In this document: positions 16,556 to 26,370 of the stretch, in pieces
Numbering within the stretch: the stretch's first letter is position 1
How the letters are laid out: each line of letters starts with the position of its first letter
Assembly (NCBI RefSeq): GCF_020176695.1
Contig: NZ_JAIWIA010000047.1
Coordinates: 1-47,012 of the forward strand
Origin: Massilia sp. MS-15
Lineage (GTDB): Bacteria > Pseudomonadota > Gammaproteobacteria > Burkholderiales > Burkholderiaceae_D
Reading direction: 5' to 3'
DNA length: 47,012 nucleotides
Made by a program: the position numbers and the translations under genes
Notes under the pieces: generated by a model
Database searches by the model: none
The model's input: the letters and a program-made list of their open reading frames with translations, nothing else
What the model was told of the DNA's origin: nothing

Positions 16556-18973
16556 TCAGCGCGCCGGCAGCAGGCGCAAGGTATGGCGCGCATGCCCGGG
16601 CAGCAGGGGTACCGGCCGGCCGGCCGCCCATTCGGCATGCCCGGCCAGGAAGAAGGGCGAGAGCGGATGGCCGCTCTGCCCGCCGGGCATGTTGTACAGG
16701 CCCTCCTCTTCGCGCCCGGGCGACACCGTCAGGCGCTGCGACTGGCCGAAGGACGGCCCGGCCACGCGCGGCATGTGGGCGTCGCCCGGCAGCTGGTCGG
16801 CGGGCGCGCCCAGGAAGCGCTTCAGGGCCGGCACCGCGATGCTGACCGGATGCGCGATCGCGGCCGTGTTGCGCCGCCCCCAGCTGGCCCCGGCCAGCGC
16901 CTGGCCATCCTGCGTCAGCTCGGCGATCACCCGGTCCACCGCCGCCAGCTCGAGCGCGCGCCAGTCGGCGTAGGCGGGCGGCAGCCAGGCGGCGGGCCGG
17001 GCATCGAGCAGGCGCGCCACCACCTCGGGCCAGCGGCTGGTACCGGCCACCGGACCCGACTTGGGATCCTCCGCCTGCTGCGCGGCGCGCGCGCCGCCAT
17101 ACAACAGATCGTGCAGCGCCCACATATAGCCGCGCGCCAGGCGGTAGCCGACCGAGTCGACGCTGGCGCGTCCATCCCAGCTGCGCTCCAGCAGGCGCCG
17201 GAACTCGGCGCGCTGCGGGTGGCCGGCCAGCGCGGCCTGGTCGAGCGCGGCCAGCGCCCGCCCGCGCCAGGGAGCGATGAACAACGCGCGGTCGTCGAGC
17301 GCCACGTCGAAAGCGCGCGCCACGCCGACCCCGGTACCGAGCGCGCGCAGGCCGTCGGCCAGCTGGCGGTTGCGCGCGCCGATGTCGAAGCCGCCGTCGC
17401 CGATCAGACCGGCACCCGCACCCATCAGCTGGCGGCTGTTGGCGGTGCTGAGCTGGCCGTCGCCCGGGTTCAGCACGCGCGGGTAGCGCTGCGGCGGCAG
17501 CAGCGCGCTCCAGGTGGGCACGCCCGCTTCCAGCGGGAAGCTGGCGGCCGGCGCCGGCGTGCTGCGCTGCGGCAGCGGGCCGGCGATGGTCCAGCCGATA
17601 TTGCCGGCCGCGTCGCCGGCCACGAAGTTCTGGGCCGGGATGCCATCCACGTTGGCGAGCGCCAGCGCTTCCTCCACGCTGGCGGCGCGTTCCAGCGCCA
17701 GGTGGCGCAGGTTGACCGCGGCCGGATCGTGCGCGATCCAGTGCACGGCGTAGGCGCGTCCGCCCGCTTCGCGCACCGGGCCGAGCGAGGTCTCGCGCAC
17801 GGGGAAGCGTTCCGGCGCCGCGCCTTTCACCGCGATCAGCTCCACGTGGGTCGTCGGCGTCTCCCAGCCGCCCGGCAGGCGCAGCTGTCCAGGACGGGAT
17901 GGATCGCGCCCGAGCACCACCAGGTCGAGCAGGTCGGCATAGCTGTTGGTAAACGCCCAGGCCACCTGACCATTGCTGCCGACGATGATCGACGGCGGCG
18001 CGCCCGGCAGGCTGACCCCGGCCAGGCGCCGCTGGCCGCCCTGCGGATCGGGAAAGCGCAGCGCCAGCCGGTACCAGATGTTGGGCAGCTGCAGGCCGAG
18101 GTGCATGTCGTCGGAGACGATCGCGGCGCCGCTGGCGCTGCGGCTGCCCGCCACGGCGTAGTTGTTGCTGCCGACCGCATCGACGAAGTCGGCGCCGGCC
18201 AGACGCTGTGCCTGGCCGGCAGCCATGCCGGCAGCCGCGCCCCACCAGGCCGGCGCGGTGGCGGGGATGGGCACGGGCCCAGGCGCGGCGGCGCCCGGCA
18301 TATCGTCCAGTGTATGGTCCCACCGGCTCGTCTCCGGCAGCAGGAAGGCCAGCTGCTGCGGGGTGCTGTGCGCGCGCAGCCAGCCGCGCGCCAGCTCGCG
18401 CTCGGCCTGGCTGTCCTGCAGGTCGATGTACATGGCCCACACCACCAGCAGCGAATCGGCCGCGCGCCAGGGGCGCGCCTCGGTCCCGGTCAGCAGGTAT
18501 TCGAAGGGCCGGGCGCGTAGCGCGCCCAGGCCATCGTTGACGCCGGCGACATAGCGCTCCAGCAGGGCCCGCTCTTTCGCGTCCAGGCGCGCCAGCGCCG
18601 CGTCGGCGCGGGCGCGGAAGCGGTGCAGGCGGCGCGCGCGGTCGAGCGGCAGCGCGCGCGGACCGAATAGCTCGGCCAGCTCGCCGGCGGCGGTACGGCG
18701 CAGCAGGTCCATCTGGAAAAAACGTTCCTGGGCATGGACGAAACCGGTGGCGTAGGCGACGTCGGCGCGGCTGCTGCCGCTGATCAGGGGCACGCCGGCC
18801 GCGTCGCGCGCTATCGTCACGGGGCCGTCCAGGCCGGGCGCCCGGCGCTCGCCTTCGAGCTGGGCCAGGCTGGCGCGCAGGGTCAGCCAGGCGGCGGCCA
18901 GCGCCAGCACGACCAGCACCAGCAGCCCGGCCAGGGCACGCAGGGTCCAGCTTTTCCAGCGGCGCGCTTGCAT
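16556..18973 (-). CDS. Penicillin acylase family N-terminal nucleophile hydrolase
   Basis: An 805-residue Ntn-hydrolase. It has an N-terminal membrane segment or signal anchor (LRALAGLLVLVVLALAAAWL, ~12-31) and the alpha-chain region (ATGFVHAQERFFQMDLLRR). The autocleavage site VDAVG|SNNYAV places the nucleophile at S269, with DDMHLGL soon after. Beta-chain motifs NVDGIPAQNFVAGDAAGNIGW and GDGQLSTANSRQL follow. Family members hydrolyse amide bonds of beta-lactams or acyl-homoserine lactones in the periplasm; substrate cannot be told from sequence. Length is typical. AAGGAGGGG just upstream of the ATG is a strong ribosome binding site. It is convergent with the response regulator gene and divergent from the small lipoprotein gene. 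Confidence 0.93.
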   Translation of the reverse strand: MQARRWKSWTLRALAGLLVLVVLALAAAWLTLRASLAQLEGERRAPGLDGPVTIARDAAGVPLISGSSRADVAYATGFVHAQERFFQMDLLRRTAAGELAELFGPRALPLDRARRLHRFRARADAALARLDAKERALLERYVAGVNDGLGALRARPFEYLLTGTEARPWRAADSLLVVWAMYIDLQDSQAERELARGWLRAHSTPQQLAFLLPETSRWDHTLDDMPGAAAPGPVPIPATAPAWWGAAAGMAAGQAQRLAGADFVDAVGSNNYAVAGSRSASGAAIVSDDMHLGLQLPNIWYRLALRFPDPQGGQRRLAGVSLPGAPPSIIVGSNGQVAWAFTNSYADLLDLVVLGRDPSRPGQLRLPGGWETPTTHVELIAVKGAAPERFPVRETSLGPVREAGGRAYAVHWIAHDPAAVNLRHLALERAASVEEALALANVDGIPAQNFVAGDAAGNIGWTIAGPLPQRSTPAPAASFPLEAGVPTWSALLPPQRYPRVLNPGDGQLSTANSRQLMGAGAGLIGDGGFDIGARNRQLADGLRALGTGVGVARAFDVALDDRALFIAPWRGRALAALDQAALAGHPQRAEFRRLLERSWDGRASVDSVGYRLARGYMWALHDLLYGGARAAQQAEDPKSGPVAGTSRWPEVVARLLDARPAAWLPPAYADWRALELAAVDRVIAELTQDGQALAGASWGRRNTAAIAHPVSIAVPALKRFLGAPADQLPGDAHMPRVAGPSFGQSQRLTVSPGREEEGLYNMPGGQSGHPLSPFFLAGHAEWAAGRPVPLLPGHARHTLRLLPAR

Positions 18974-19123
18974 CGTATCCCCTCCTTTTTTGGAAGAGTA
19001 TCTTGCCAGAAAAACAGTCGGCGCGGACCGGGGTCAAGCACGATTGGCACGCAGTCAACGGACATTGCGGCGCCGTCCTATACTGGAAGCGGGCCGCCAG
19101 GACGGCGGACAGAGGAGTCAATC

Positions 19124-19408
19124 ATGAATTTTTCGAAGACAGCGGTGCTGGCCATGACGATGGCGCTGGCGGCCTGCAGTACGCCGCAGCAGCGCGCCGA
19201 GCGCATGCAGGCCGAAATGGCGGAGCTGATGACCATTTACGGTCCGGCCTGCTCACGCCTCGGCTACGCCGAGAACAGCGACCAGTGGCGCCATTGCGTG
19301 CTGCAGCTCAGTACGCGCGAGGAACTGCGCCAGACTGGTCCGACCTACTACGGCGGCTGGGGTGGACGCTACTGGCGGGGCGGGGGCTACTGGGGTCCGT
19401 ACTGGTAA
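19124..19408 (+). CDS. Small lipoprotein with Gly/Tyr/Trp-rich tail
   Basis: A 94-residue predicted lipoprotein. The signal peptide MNFSKTAVLAMTMALAAC ends in the lipobox LAAC, so mature Cys is residue 18. A short helical part follows (EMAELMTIYGPACSRLGYAE ... WRHCVLQLSTREE), then a tail rich in Gly, Tyr and Trp (YYGGWGGRYWRGGGYWGPYW). AGAGGAG at 19111-19117 supports the start. The function is not recognised; the two central cysteines could form a disulfide in the periplasm. Its last 101 bases overlap the 3' end of the convergent deacetylase gene. Confidence 0.8.
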   Translation: MNFSKTAVLAMTMALAACSTPQQRAERMQAEMAELMTIYGPACSRLGYAENSDQWRHCVLQLSTREELRQTGPTYYGGWGGRYWRGGGYWGPYW

Positions 19409-20219
19409 GCAGGCGCTGCGCGAAAGCGGCCTTGGTCAGCGCCGTGCGCTGCGCCAGCATACGCTCGACCGTGGCCTGCGCATGGCGCAGCAGGCGCGGA
19501 TAACGCAGGTCGGGCGGATGCAGGCTGAGGCGAACCAGGGGCCGCCGCGCCAGCACCAGGGCCAGCAGGTCGGCCAGCACGGGCGAAGCCAGCCGTCCGC
19601 TGCGGTTGCGCGCCGCATACACGAGCGAGGGCGAGAACAGCGTTGCCGGATCCTGCGCGCCTGCGTGGGCCGCGCGGCGCAGCGGGTGGAAATGCCGGAA
19701 GCTGGTGGTGTAGTCGAAATCGAAGCCGCGCAGCGCCTGCCAGGCGCCCTCCCCCATCAGCCAGGCCGGCGGCACGAAGCCGCGCACCGGCCAGCCGCGC
19801 GCGGCGAACCAGTCGAGTCCGCACTGGATGCGGCGCGCCGCTTCGGCCGCGCTCAATGCCGCGAATTCGCCTTCGCGGCTGTAGCTGCCGCGCAGGAAAC
19901 GCTCAGCCAGGCGAGTTGCGCGCGGGGCGGTATCGAGATGGGTGAAGCCATGCAGGGCCAGTTCGTCGCCGCGCGCCAGCGCCTGCGCCAGGCCTGCCTC
20001 CATCCGGACCGCGTCGCCGCCGGGGCGGTGGTAGTGCGGCACCACCAGCCAGGTGAGCGGAATGTCGGCCACCTCGCGCACGGCCTCGGCCAGGCGGGCG
20101 CAGGCGTCCCAGGTGGCGGGGGCCACGTCGTGGATCGACACGCATAGCGCGGCCGCGCGCGTATCCACGGCGGCGTGTGCGGTGTCGCGTTCCGCCCCTG
20201 CGGATTCAGTCGGGAACAC
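19308..20219 (-). CDS. Polysaccharide deacetylase-like protein (DUF2334)
   Basis: A 303-residue cytosolic protein of the DUF2334/YdjC-NodB-like deacetylase fold. The core starts at ALCVSIHDVAPATWD and continues with TWLVVPHYH, GDELALHGFTH (metal-binding His pair), GFVPPAWLMGEGAWQAL and VRLSLHPPDL. These suggest metal-dependent deacetylation of a glycan or lipid-linked sugar. The GTG at 20219 is chosen because GGAG lies 7 bases upstream (20227-20230); an ATG at 20246 is in frame but has no spaced ribosome binding site. It overlaps the glycosyltransferase stop by 14 bases, so the two are translationally coupled. The last ~34 residues are low-complexity and antisense to the lipoprotein tail, probably a read-through extension beyond the conserved fold. 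Confidence 0.82.
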   Translation of the reverse strand: MFPTESAGAERDTAHAAVDTRAAALCVSIHDVAPATWDACARLAEAVREVADIPLTWLVVPHYHRPGGDAVRMEAGLAQALARGDELALHGFTHLDTAPRATRLAERFLRGSYSREGEFAALSAAEAARRIQCGLDWFAARGWPVRGFVPPAWLMGEGAWQALRGFDFDYTTSFRHFHPLRRAAHAGAQDPATLFSPSLVYAARNRSGRLASPVLADLLALVLARRPLVRLSLHPPDLRYPRLLRHAQATVERMLAQRTALTKAAFAQRLLTSTDPSSPRPASSVHPSRRSRSDQSGAVPRAY

Positions 20220-21336
20220 AGATACGCTCCGGCGCGGGACGCACATCCGCCCGCGTCGCCAGCAGGCTGCCGTAGCGGTGCATCAGCTGCGGAAAGACCT
20301 GGTTCCAGTCGTAGCCTTGCGCCTTGCGCCGCGCCTGCGCGCCCAGACGCGCCAGGTCGCGGCCATACATGGCCTCGATCGCGCCGGCCAGGCTGGCGGC
20401 GTCATCCGGACGGGCCAGCAGGCCGGTTGTTTCATCCACCAGTTCGGCAACCCCGCCGCCGTCCGCGCCCACCACCGGCAGGCCGCAGGCCATGGCTTCC
20501 AGCACGATCAGGCCGAAGGTCTCGCAATCGCCCGGATGCACCAGCAGGTCGCAGCTGGCCAGCACGCCGGCCAGCGCGCGCTGGTCGCGCCGGAACGGCA
20601 TGAAGCTCAGCTGCGGGTGGCGCGGCAGCGCATTCCCTCCACCCACCAGCAGCAGGTGGTAGGGCGGGCCCAGGCGGCGCACCGCCTCGATCAGGGAGCC
20701 CAGTTTCTTGTCGGCCGTGAAGCGGCCGGCATAGACCAGCAGGCGGGTGTCCTCCGGCAGGCCCAGTTCGCGGCGCAGGCTGGCGCGGCGCCGGTCCGGA
20801 TGGAACACCTGGCTGTCGATGCCGAGGGGCTGGTGCAGGACCTGGGTCACGCCCATCTCGGCCAGCTGCCGCACCATCAGCCGGCTGGGTGCCAGCACGG
20901 TGTCGAATTCGCGGTACAGGTGGGCCAGGTAGCGGCGAGTGCCATGGAACAGGGTGTCGCCGAAGCGGTTGCGCACCAGGCGCGGCAGGTCGGAGTGGTA
21001 GAAGGCGATGGCGGGGATACCGAGCTGCTGGCGCAGCCGCAGCGCGGCCCAGGCGCAGTGCCCGGCGTCACCCGCTTCGATCAGGTCGGGGCGGGCTGCG
21101 CGCAGGCGGCGCGCGGCGGCGGCCACCGACAGTGGCATACGGTAACCATTGATGCCCGGCAATGACACGGCGGGGACCCGCACCAGGCCGGGACCGTCGT
21201 CCTCGCCCACGTTGGGGCTGAGGATCGTGTGCCGCGCCCAGCCGAAGCGTGCGAGCCAGCGCGCCTTGGCATTCAGGTAGGTGCTGACACCGCCACCTTC
21301 GGCGGCATAGAACATCGTGATGTCGACAAGATGCAT
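20206..21336 (-). CDS. GT4-family glycosyltransferase
   Basis: A 376-residue GT-B glycosyltransferase. The N-terminal Rossmann part has FYAAEGGGVSTYLNAKARWL and LIEAGDAGHCAWAA. The C-terminal part has LLVYAGRFTADKKLGSLIEA and the donor-binding E-x7-E motif CETFGLIVLEAMACGLPVV. This is the family 4 (retaining) profile, as in mannosyl- or glucosyltransferases; acceptor and sugar are unknown. The ATG at 21336 starts at MHLVDITMFY; an earlier in-frame start adds 14 unrelated residues. It is followed by the overlapping deacetylase gene, a pairing consistent with glycolipid or surface glycan synthesis. Confidence 0.9.
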   Translation of the reverse strand: MHLVDITMFYAAEGGGVSTYLNAKARWLARFGWARHTILSPNVGEDDGPGLVRVPAVSLPGINGYRMPLSVAAAARRLRAARPDLIEAGDAGHCAWAALRLRQQLGIPAIAFYHSDLPRLVRNRFGDTLFHGTRRYLAHLYREFDTVLAPSRLMVRQLAEMGVTQVLHQPLGIDSQVFHPDRRRASLRRELGLPEDTRLLVYAGRFTADKKLGSLIEAVRRLGPPYHLLLVGGGNALPRHPQLSFMPFRRDQRALAGVLASCDLLVHPGDCETFGLIVLEAMACGLPVVGADGGGVAELVDETTGLLARPDDAASLAGAIEAMYGRDLARLGAQARRKAQGYDWNQVFPQLMHRYGSLLATRADVRPAPERICVPD

Positions 21337-21435
21337 GGTGGATCCGCTGAAAGTGCCACGATAGCAGCGGCCCACCACCCGGGCTTGCGCGCACGCAGCC
21401 TGGCGGGTTCTGCTACCGGGTCGTCTTGCAGGGGA

Positions 21436-22026
21436 TTATGCGCTGCGGCGATCGAGCATGGCGCGCGCTATCGTACCGGCGTCGACATACTCGAGCTCGC
21501 CCCCAACGGGGACGCCGCGCGCCAGCCGGCTGACCTTCAGGCCGCGCGCCTTCAGCATCTCGCTGATGTAGTGGGCGGTCGCTTCGCCCTCGTTGGTGAA
21601 ATTTGTGGCGAGCACCACTTCCTCGACCACGCCATCGCCGGCGCGGCCGACCAGCTTGTCGAGGTGCAGGTCGCGCGGGCCGATGCCGTCCAGCGGCGAG
21701 AGCCGCCCCATCAGCACGAAGTACAGGCCCTTGTAGGTCAAGGTCTGCTCGATCATCATCTGGTCGGCAGGGGTTTCGACGACGCATAGCAGGGCCCGCT
21801 CGCGGCTCTCGTCGGCGCACAGTTCGCATACCTCGGTGTCGGAGAAGGTGTTGCACATGGCGCAGTGGTGCACGGTGTCCACCGCCTGGTAGAGCGCGCG
21901 CGACAGCATGGCCGCCCCTTCGCGGTCATGCTGCAGCAAATGGAAGGCCATGCGCTGCGCCGACTTGGGACCGATGCCGGGCAGGCGCCGCAGCGCCTCG
22001 GTCAGGAAGTCGAGCGACCTGGACAT
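21436..22026 (-). CDS. recR: Recombination mediator protein RecR
   Basis: A 196-residue RecR, close to the usual 198-200. It has an N-terminal helix-hairpin-helix ([20 protein letters not shown]), a four-cysteine zinc finger (CAMC ... CELC), a Toprim domain ([17 protein letters not shown] ... [18 protein letters not shown]) and a C-terminal Walker-B-like end ([18 protein letters not shown]). RecR loads RecA at gaps with RecO/RecF. It is the last gene of the dnaX-ybaB-recR set, 13 bases after ybaB. Confidence 0.98.
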   Translation of the reverse strand: MSRSLDFLTEALRRLPGIGPKSAQRMAFHLLQHDREGAAMLSRALYQAVDTVHHCAMCNTFSDTEVCELCADESRERALLCVVETPADQMMIEQTLTYKGLYFVLMGRLSPLDGIGPRDLHLDKLVGRAGDGVVEEVVLATNFTNEGEATAHYISEMLKARGLKVSRLARGVPVGGELEYVDAGTIARAMLDRRSA

Positions 22027-22039
22027 GGCGAATTCCCGC

Positions 22040-22366
22040 TTAGAAAGGCATCTTGAAGCCGGGCGGCAGCGGCATGCCGGCGGTCAGGCCGCTCATCTTC
22101 TCGCTCGCGGTGGCTTCGGCCTTGCGCACGGCGTCGTTGAAGGCGGCCGCGACCAGGTCTTCCAGCATGTCGCGGTCGTCGCCCAGCAGCGAGGGGTCGA
22201 TGGTGACGCGCTTGACGTCGTTCTTGCAGGTCATCACGACCTTGACCAGGCCGGCGCCCGACTGGCCTTCGACTTCGATCTGGGCCAGCTGCTCCTGCGC
22301 CTTCTTCATGTTGTCCTGCATGGCTTGCGCCTGTTTCATCAGGCCTGCGAGCTGGTTTTTCATCAT
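22040..22366 (-). CDS. ybaB: YbaB/EbfC nucleoid-associated protein
   Basis: A 108-residue DNA-binding protein of the YbaB/EbfC family ([20 protein letters not shown], then [20 protein letters not shown] and [20 protein letters not shown]). These dimers bind DNA as a pincer and associate with the nucleoid. The start at 22366 (MMKNQ) has GGAG about 9 bases upstream; a further in-frame ATG at 22381 would sit on that site. It lies between dnaX and recR, the conserved bacterial order. Confidence 0.96.
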   Translation of the reverse strand: MMKNQLAGLMKQAQAMQDNMKKAQEQLAQIEVEGQSGAGLVKVVMTCKNDVKRVTIDPSLLGDDRDMLEDLVAAAFNDAVRKAEATASEKMSGLTAGMPLPPGFKMPF

Positions 22367-22407
22367 GGTCGGTTTCTCCAATAAGTTCCGGATGGGTTAA
22401 GTATTTC

Positions 22408-24597
22408 TCAGGCGGCTGCCGGCTTCACCGAGCCGGGCACGACGAAGGCGTCGAACGTGCGTTCCATCGCCTGCACGAAGGGATCGGCGGCCACCAGGGC
22501 TTCGGCCTGGCGCTGGCGCTCCTCGCGCGCGGCCTTGGCCTCGGCCGCGGCGGTGTACCAGACCGGGCCGATCTCGGTATCGAGGTTGATCCGCACCTGC
22601 GGAAAATGTTCCTGCAGGGCGGCGCCGAGCTTTTCACTGTTGCCGCTGGCGCGCAGGGTATCGACCGGCACCCGCAGGCGGAAGGTCGCGGCGCCCTCGT
22701 GCGCCACGCAGTCGATCAGCTCGGTCTGCAAGGCCAGCTGCTGGGCCACGCCGCGCAGCGGCAGGTTGGCGGCCAGCGCCGGCCAGTTGCCGTCCCAGCC
22801 GATGGCGGGTACCGGCGTGACGACGTAGGCGTGCGGCGGCGCGGCCGGCGCGCGCGCCTGCACCGGCGCGTTCGCCGCCTGCGGCGCACCGGTCACGGCG
22901 GGCGCATCGGCGGCCACGGCGGTATCGTCGGAAAACTCGGTGACCCAGGACGGCGGCTCGTCCTCGGCCGGCGCCGGCCGCATGCGGGCCTGGGGCGCCT
23001 GCCGCTGCGGCTGGGCCGCCTGCGGTGGCGCCGCGTCCCATGGAGGACTGGCGCCAGGTCCGGGCCGGGCGGCCGCAGCATCCTGCTGCGCGGCGGACGG
23101 GCCTGGCGCGGACGGCGGCGCGGACGGCGCCGGGGCTGCTGGAGCGGTGGCGGGGATGGCAGCCGGTGCGCTGGCGGGCGGCGCCTCGGCGCGCGGCCTG
23201 GCGCTGCCGCCGCCGTTGCGGCCGGACGCGGCACGCGCCGCTTCCAGCGCCGCATTGATCGCGGCGCGCGCCGAGCTCATGGCAGGAGCCGGGCTGGAGG
23301 CAACTGGCGCAGGCTCCGGCGCTGCCTGGGCCCGCGCCTGCGGTGCGGCTGGCGGCGCTTGACGCGTCGGAGCCGGCACCGGCGCCGACGCCACCGCATG
23401 GCTGGCCGCGGCCACCGCCGCCGCGCGCGCCGCCGGGGCTGGGGCCGGACTGGCGCCGGCAGCCGCAGCGGGAGCCACCGCCTGCTCGGCACCACCCTGC
23501 CCCGGACGGAAAGCGAGCATGCGCAGCAGGGTCATGGTGAAACCCGCGTATTCGTCCGGCGCCAGGCCGATCTCGTTGCGGCCATGCACCGCGATCTGGT
23601 AATACAGCTGCACTTCCTGGGCGTCGAAGGCCTGCGCCAGGCGCAGGATGTCGTTCAGTTCCGGCAGGTCCTGGGGCACCGCCGAGGGCACCGACTGCGC
23701 CAGCGCGATCCGGTGCAGCAGGGTGCCGAGGTCCTGCAGCGCGCCGTTGTAGGACAGGCTGCGGCTGGCCATCTCGTCGGCCACCGCCATCAGGTCGGCA
23801 CCGTCCTGCGCCAGCAGTGCGTCCAGCAGGCGCACCAGGTAGGACTGGTCGAGCGCGCCCAGCATGCCCTGCACGGCTTCCAGCGTGACCTGCCCGGCGG
23901 CATAGGCGATCGCCTGGTCGGTCAGCGACAGCGCATCGCGCATCGAACCGTGGGCGCCTTGCGCCAGCAGGCGCAGGGCCGGCTGCTCATAGGTGACGCC
24001 TTCCTGACCGAGGATGTTTTCCAGGTGGCCGACGATGTGGCCGGGCGGCATCTGCTTGAGGTTGAACTGCAGGCAGCGCGACAGCACCGTGACCGGGATC
24101 TTCTGCGGGTCGGTGGTCGCGAGGATGAATTTCACGTGCGGCGGCGGTTCTTCCAGCGTCTTCAGCATCGCATTGAAGGCGTGGTTGGTGAGCATGTGCA
24201 CCTCGTCGATCATGTAGACCTTGAAGCGCGCATTGCTCGGCGCGTACACCGCCTGTTCCAGCAGCTGGGCCATCTCGTCGACCCCGCGGTTGGAGGCCGC
24301 GTCCATCTCGATGTAGTCCACGAAACGCCCGGCGTCGATCGCGCGGCAGGCTTCGCACTGGCCGCAGGGCTCGGGCGTGATCCCGCCCTGCCCGTCCGGG
24401 CCCACGCAGTTGAGCGACTTGGCCAGGATGCGCGACAGCGTCGTCTTGCCAACCCCGCGCGTGCCCGTGAACAGGTAGGCGTGGTGCAGGCGGCCCGTTT
24501 TCAGCGCATGGGTCAGGGCACGGACGACGTGCTCCTGGCCGACCAGCGTGTCGAAGTTCCTGGGACGGTATTTGCGGGCGAGGACTTGATAGGACAT
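22408..24597 (-). CDS. dnaX: DNA polymerase III subunit tau (DnaX)
   Basis: A 729-residue clamp-loader subunit. The AAA+ module has Walker A GTRGVGKTTLSR, a zinc-binding Cys cluster (NCVGPDGQGG ... CGQCEACR), Walker B YMIDEVHML and an SRC-type finger near FILATTDPQKIPVTVLSRCL. Domain III extends to about 370. A long Ala/Pro-rich linker (about 375-560) and a C-terminal tau region that would bind the replicase alpha subunit and helicase follow. I see no A-rich slippery heptamer in the gene that would produce the short gamma form by frameshift as in E. coli. It is first in the set dnaX-ybaB-recR. Confidence 0.97.
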   Translation of the reverse strand: MSYQVLARKYRPRNFDTLVGQEHVVRALTHALKTGRLHHAYLFTGTRGVGKTTLSRILAKSLNCVGPDGQGGITPEPCGQCEACRAIDAGRFVDYIEMDAASNRGVDEMAQLLEQAVYAPSNARFKVYMIDEVHMLTNHAFNAMLKTLEEPPPHVKFILATTDPQKIPVTVLSRCLQFNLKQMPPGHIVGHLENILGQEGVTYEQPALRLLAQGAHGSMRDALSLTDQAIAYAAGQVTLEAVQGMLGALDQSYLVRLLDALLAQDGADLMAVADEMASRSLSYNGALQDLGTLLHRIALAQSVPSAVPQDLPELNDILRLAQAFDAQEVQLYYQIAVHGRNEIGLAPDEYAGFTMTLLRMLAFRPGQGGAEQAVAPAAAAGASPAPAPAARAAAVAAASHAVASAPVPAPTRQAPPAAPQARAQAAPEPAPVASSPAPAMSSARAAINAALEAARAASGRNGGGSARPRAEAPPASAPAAIPATAPAAPAPSAPPSAPGPSAAQQDAAAARPGPGASPPWDAAPPQAAQPQRQAPQARMRPAPAEDEPPSWVTEFSDDTAVAADAPAVTGAPQAANAPVQARAPAAPPHAYVVTPVPAIGWDGNWPALAANLPLRGVAQQLALQTELIDCVAHEGAATFRLRVPVDTLRASGNSEKLGAALQEHFPQVRINLDTEIGPVWYTAAAEAKAAREERQRQAEALVAADPFVQAMERTFDAFVVPGSVKPAAA

Positions 24598-24659
24598 GCC
24601 GCGATTTTACCGCAGTTGAGGCCCGGGGCGAATTTTCCCCGGCGTGCCTACAGACAATA

Positions 24660-26138
24660 TCAGCGGGCCGCGAGGGCCGGACGGGCGGCGGCGGCCAGCT
24701 GCAGCCCCGGCGCCGGCTCCCCCAGTCGGAACACGCTGACCACCTCGGCCAGCTGGCGCGCTTCTTCTTCCAGCGCATCGGCCGAGCTGGCGGCGCCCTC
24801 CACCAGGCGCGCATTGTCGCGCGTGGCGGCGTCCATGGCGCCGATCGCCTCGCCGATGGCGGCAATGCCGCCCGCCTGCGCCCGACTGGCGCTGCTGATG
24901 CCGGAGATCAGGGCCGAGACCTGGCGCACGCTGTCCACCACCTGTTCCATGGTGGTGCCGGCCTGGCGCACCAGCTCGTTGCCCGCCGCGACCTCGGCCA
25001 CCGATTCGCCGATCAGCGCCTTGATCTCGCGTGCCGCCACTGCCGAGCGCTGGGCCAGGTTGCGCACTTCGCCGGCGACGACGGCGAAGCCGCGCCCCTG
25101 CTCGCCGGCGCGGGCCGCTTCGACGGCTGCGTTCAGCGCCAGGATATTGGTCTGGAAGGCGATGCCGTCGATGACCGTGATGATGTTCGCGATCTTGCGC
25201 GCCGAGGCATCGACCGCCGTCATGCGCTCCACCGCGCGGCCGACCACGGCGCCGCCCCGCGCCGCGACCTCGGCGGCATTGCCGGCCAGTTCGCTCGCGG
25301 CGCTGGCGCGGTCGGCGTTCTGGCGCACGGTGCCGGTCAGCGCGTCCATCGAGGCCACGGTGGCATGGATCGACTCGGCCTGGGCCCGGGTGCGGGCGGC
25401 CAGTTCGGCATTGCCGGCGGCCATCCGGACCGCGGTGACGCTGGTCGCCTGCACGCTGCGCTGGACGCTGGAGAGCGCCTGCTCGAGCATGCTCACCACC
25501 TGGCGCAGCGCACGCCCGCTGTCGCTGCCGGCAGGCAGGCTGTCGGCGCGCAGGTCGATCCGGCCGCCTTCGTTCGCCATCGCGGCCACGCTGGCGCGCA
25601 ATTCGGCCGACTGCAGTGCCTCGCGCCGCAGCATCCCGGCCAGCACGCACAGCACCGCCGTCTCCGCCACTACATAGGCGGCATGCACCAGCACATTGGC
25701 AAGGCCAGGCTCGGCCAGGCAACGCACGCCGAAGCCGAGTTCCTGCAAATAGTTGAACGACAGGTGGTGCACGGCCGCGGTGGCGGCGGCGGTGACGATC
25801 ACGGCCCAGTCGCGGTAGACCAGCAGGAAGGCCAGCAGCACGAAGATCCCGAAGTGCAGCTCGCTGCGACCAGCCGCCTGGTGGATGTGCAGGGCGCAGA
25901 ACACCATCATCGCCACCCCGACCATCAGGCGCGTCGGCCGGCTGCCGCCGCGCACGAGCATTGCCAGGGTGGGCAGCAGGGCTGCCGGCAAGCCGACCAG
26001 CACGGCCCAGGACAGGGTGTCGTGCAGGCTGGACAAGGCCAGTCCCAGGACAAACAGAATCCACAGGATGGCGCACATCAACCGGTCGGCCTTCCACTGA
26101 GCCGCCTTCAATACATCGTCAACGCTGTACGGCACCAC
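24660..26138 (-). CDS. Methyl-accepting chemotaxis protein, membrane-embedded sensor
   Basis: About 492 residues. The first ~190 contain roughly six hydrophobic helices ([62 protein letters not shown], and others) with only short loops, so there is no periplasmic ligand-binding domain. The cytoplasmic half is a standard chemoreceptor signalling hairpin whose tip reads [20 protein letters not shown] and [20 protein letters not shown]. It would couple membrane, energy or hydrophobic signals to CheA/CheW. The start is taken as GTG at 26138, 5 bases after AGGAG; the next GTG at 26135 is equally possible and a GTG at 26165 less so. It is close upstream of dnaX but functionally unrelated. Confidence 0.88.
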   Translation of the reverse strand: MVPYSVDDVLKAAQWKADRLMCAILWILFVLGLALSSLHDTLSWAVLVGLPAALLPTLAMLVRGGSRPTRLMVGVAMMVFCALHIHQAAGRSELHFGIFVLLAFLLVYRDWAVIVTAAATAAVHHLSFNYLQELGFGVRCLAEPGLANVLVHAAYVVAETAVLCVLAGMLRREALQSAELRASVAAMANEGGRIDLRADSLPAGSDSGRALRQVVSMLEQALSSVQRSVQATSVTAVRMAAGNAELAARTRAQAESIHATVASMDALTGTVRQNADRASAASELAGNAAEVAARGGAVVGRAVERMTAVDASARKIANIITVIDGIAFQTNILALNAAVEAARAGEQGRGFAVVAGEVRNLAQRSAVAAREIKALIGESVAEVAAGNELVRQAGTTMEQVVDSVRQVSALISGISSASRAQAGGIAAIGEAIGAMDAATRDNARLVEGAASSADALEEEARQLAEVVSVFRLGEPAPGLQLAAAARPALAAR

Positions 26139-26370
26139 ACTTTCTCCTGGCAAAGACAAAACCACTATTCAATCAGAATAGAAATTTCTTAGAGGAAATT
26201 GTAAACCGTGCGCGAGACAAGAGGGGTTCATGCGTGACGAATAACAACACCTGGACCGATTGAACGACAGGCGATCGAACGGATGGCAGCCGCCTGGATG
26301 GCTGGCGATGCTAGAGCAAGGACGCTGGCGAAGGGAGAAGAGAAAAGAAGAAGACCGGAGAAACGAAAGA

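Noticed and set aside
24623..24642. Terminator between chemoreceptor and dnaX
   Set aside because: CCGGGG/CCCCGG can form a 6-bp hairpin, but it has no T-run and the 62-base gap also contains the dnaX upstream region; too weak to call.
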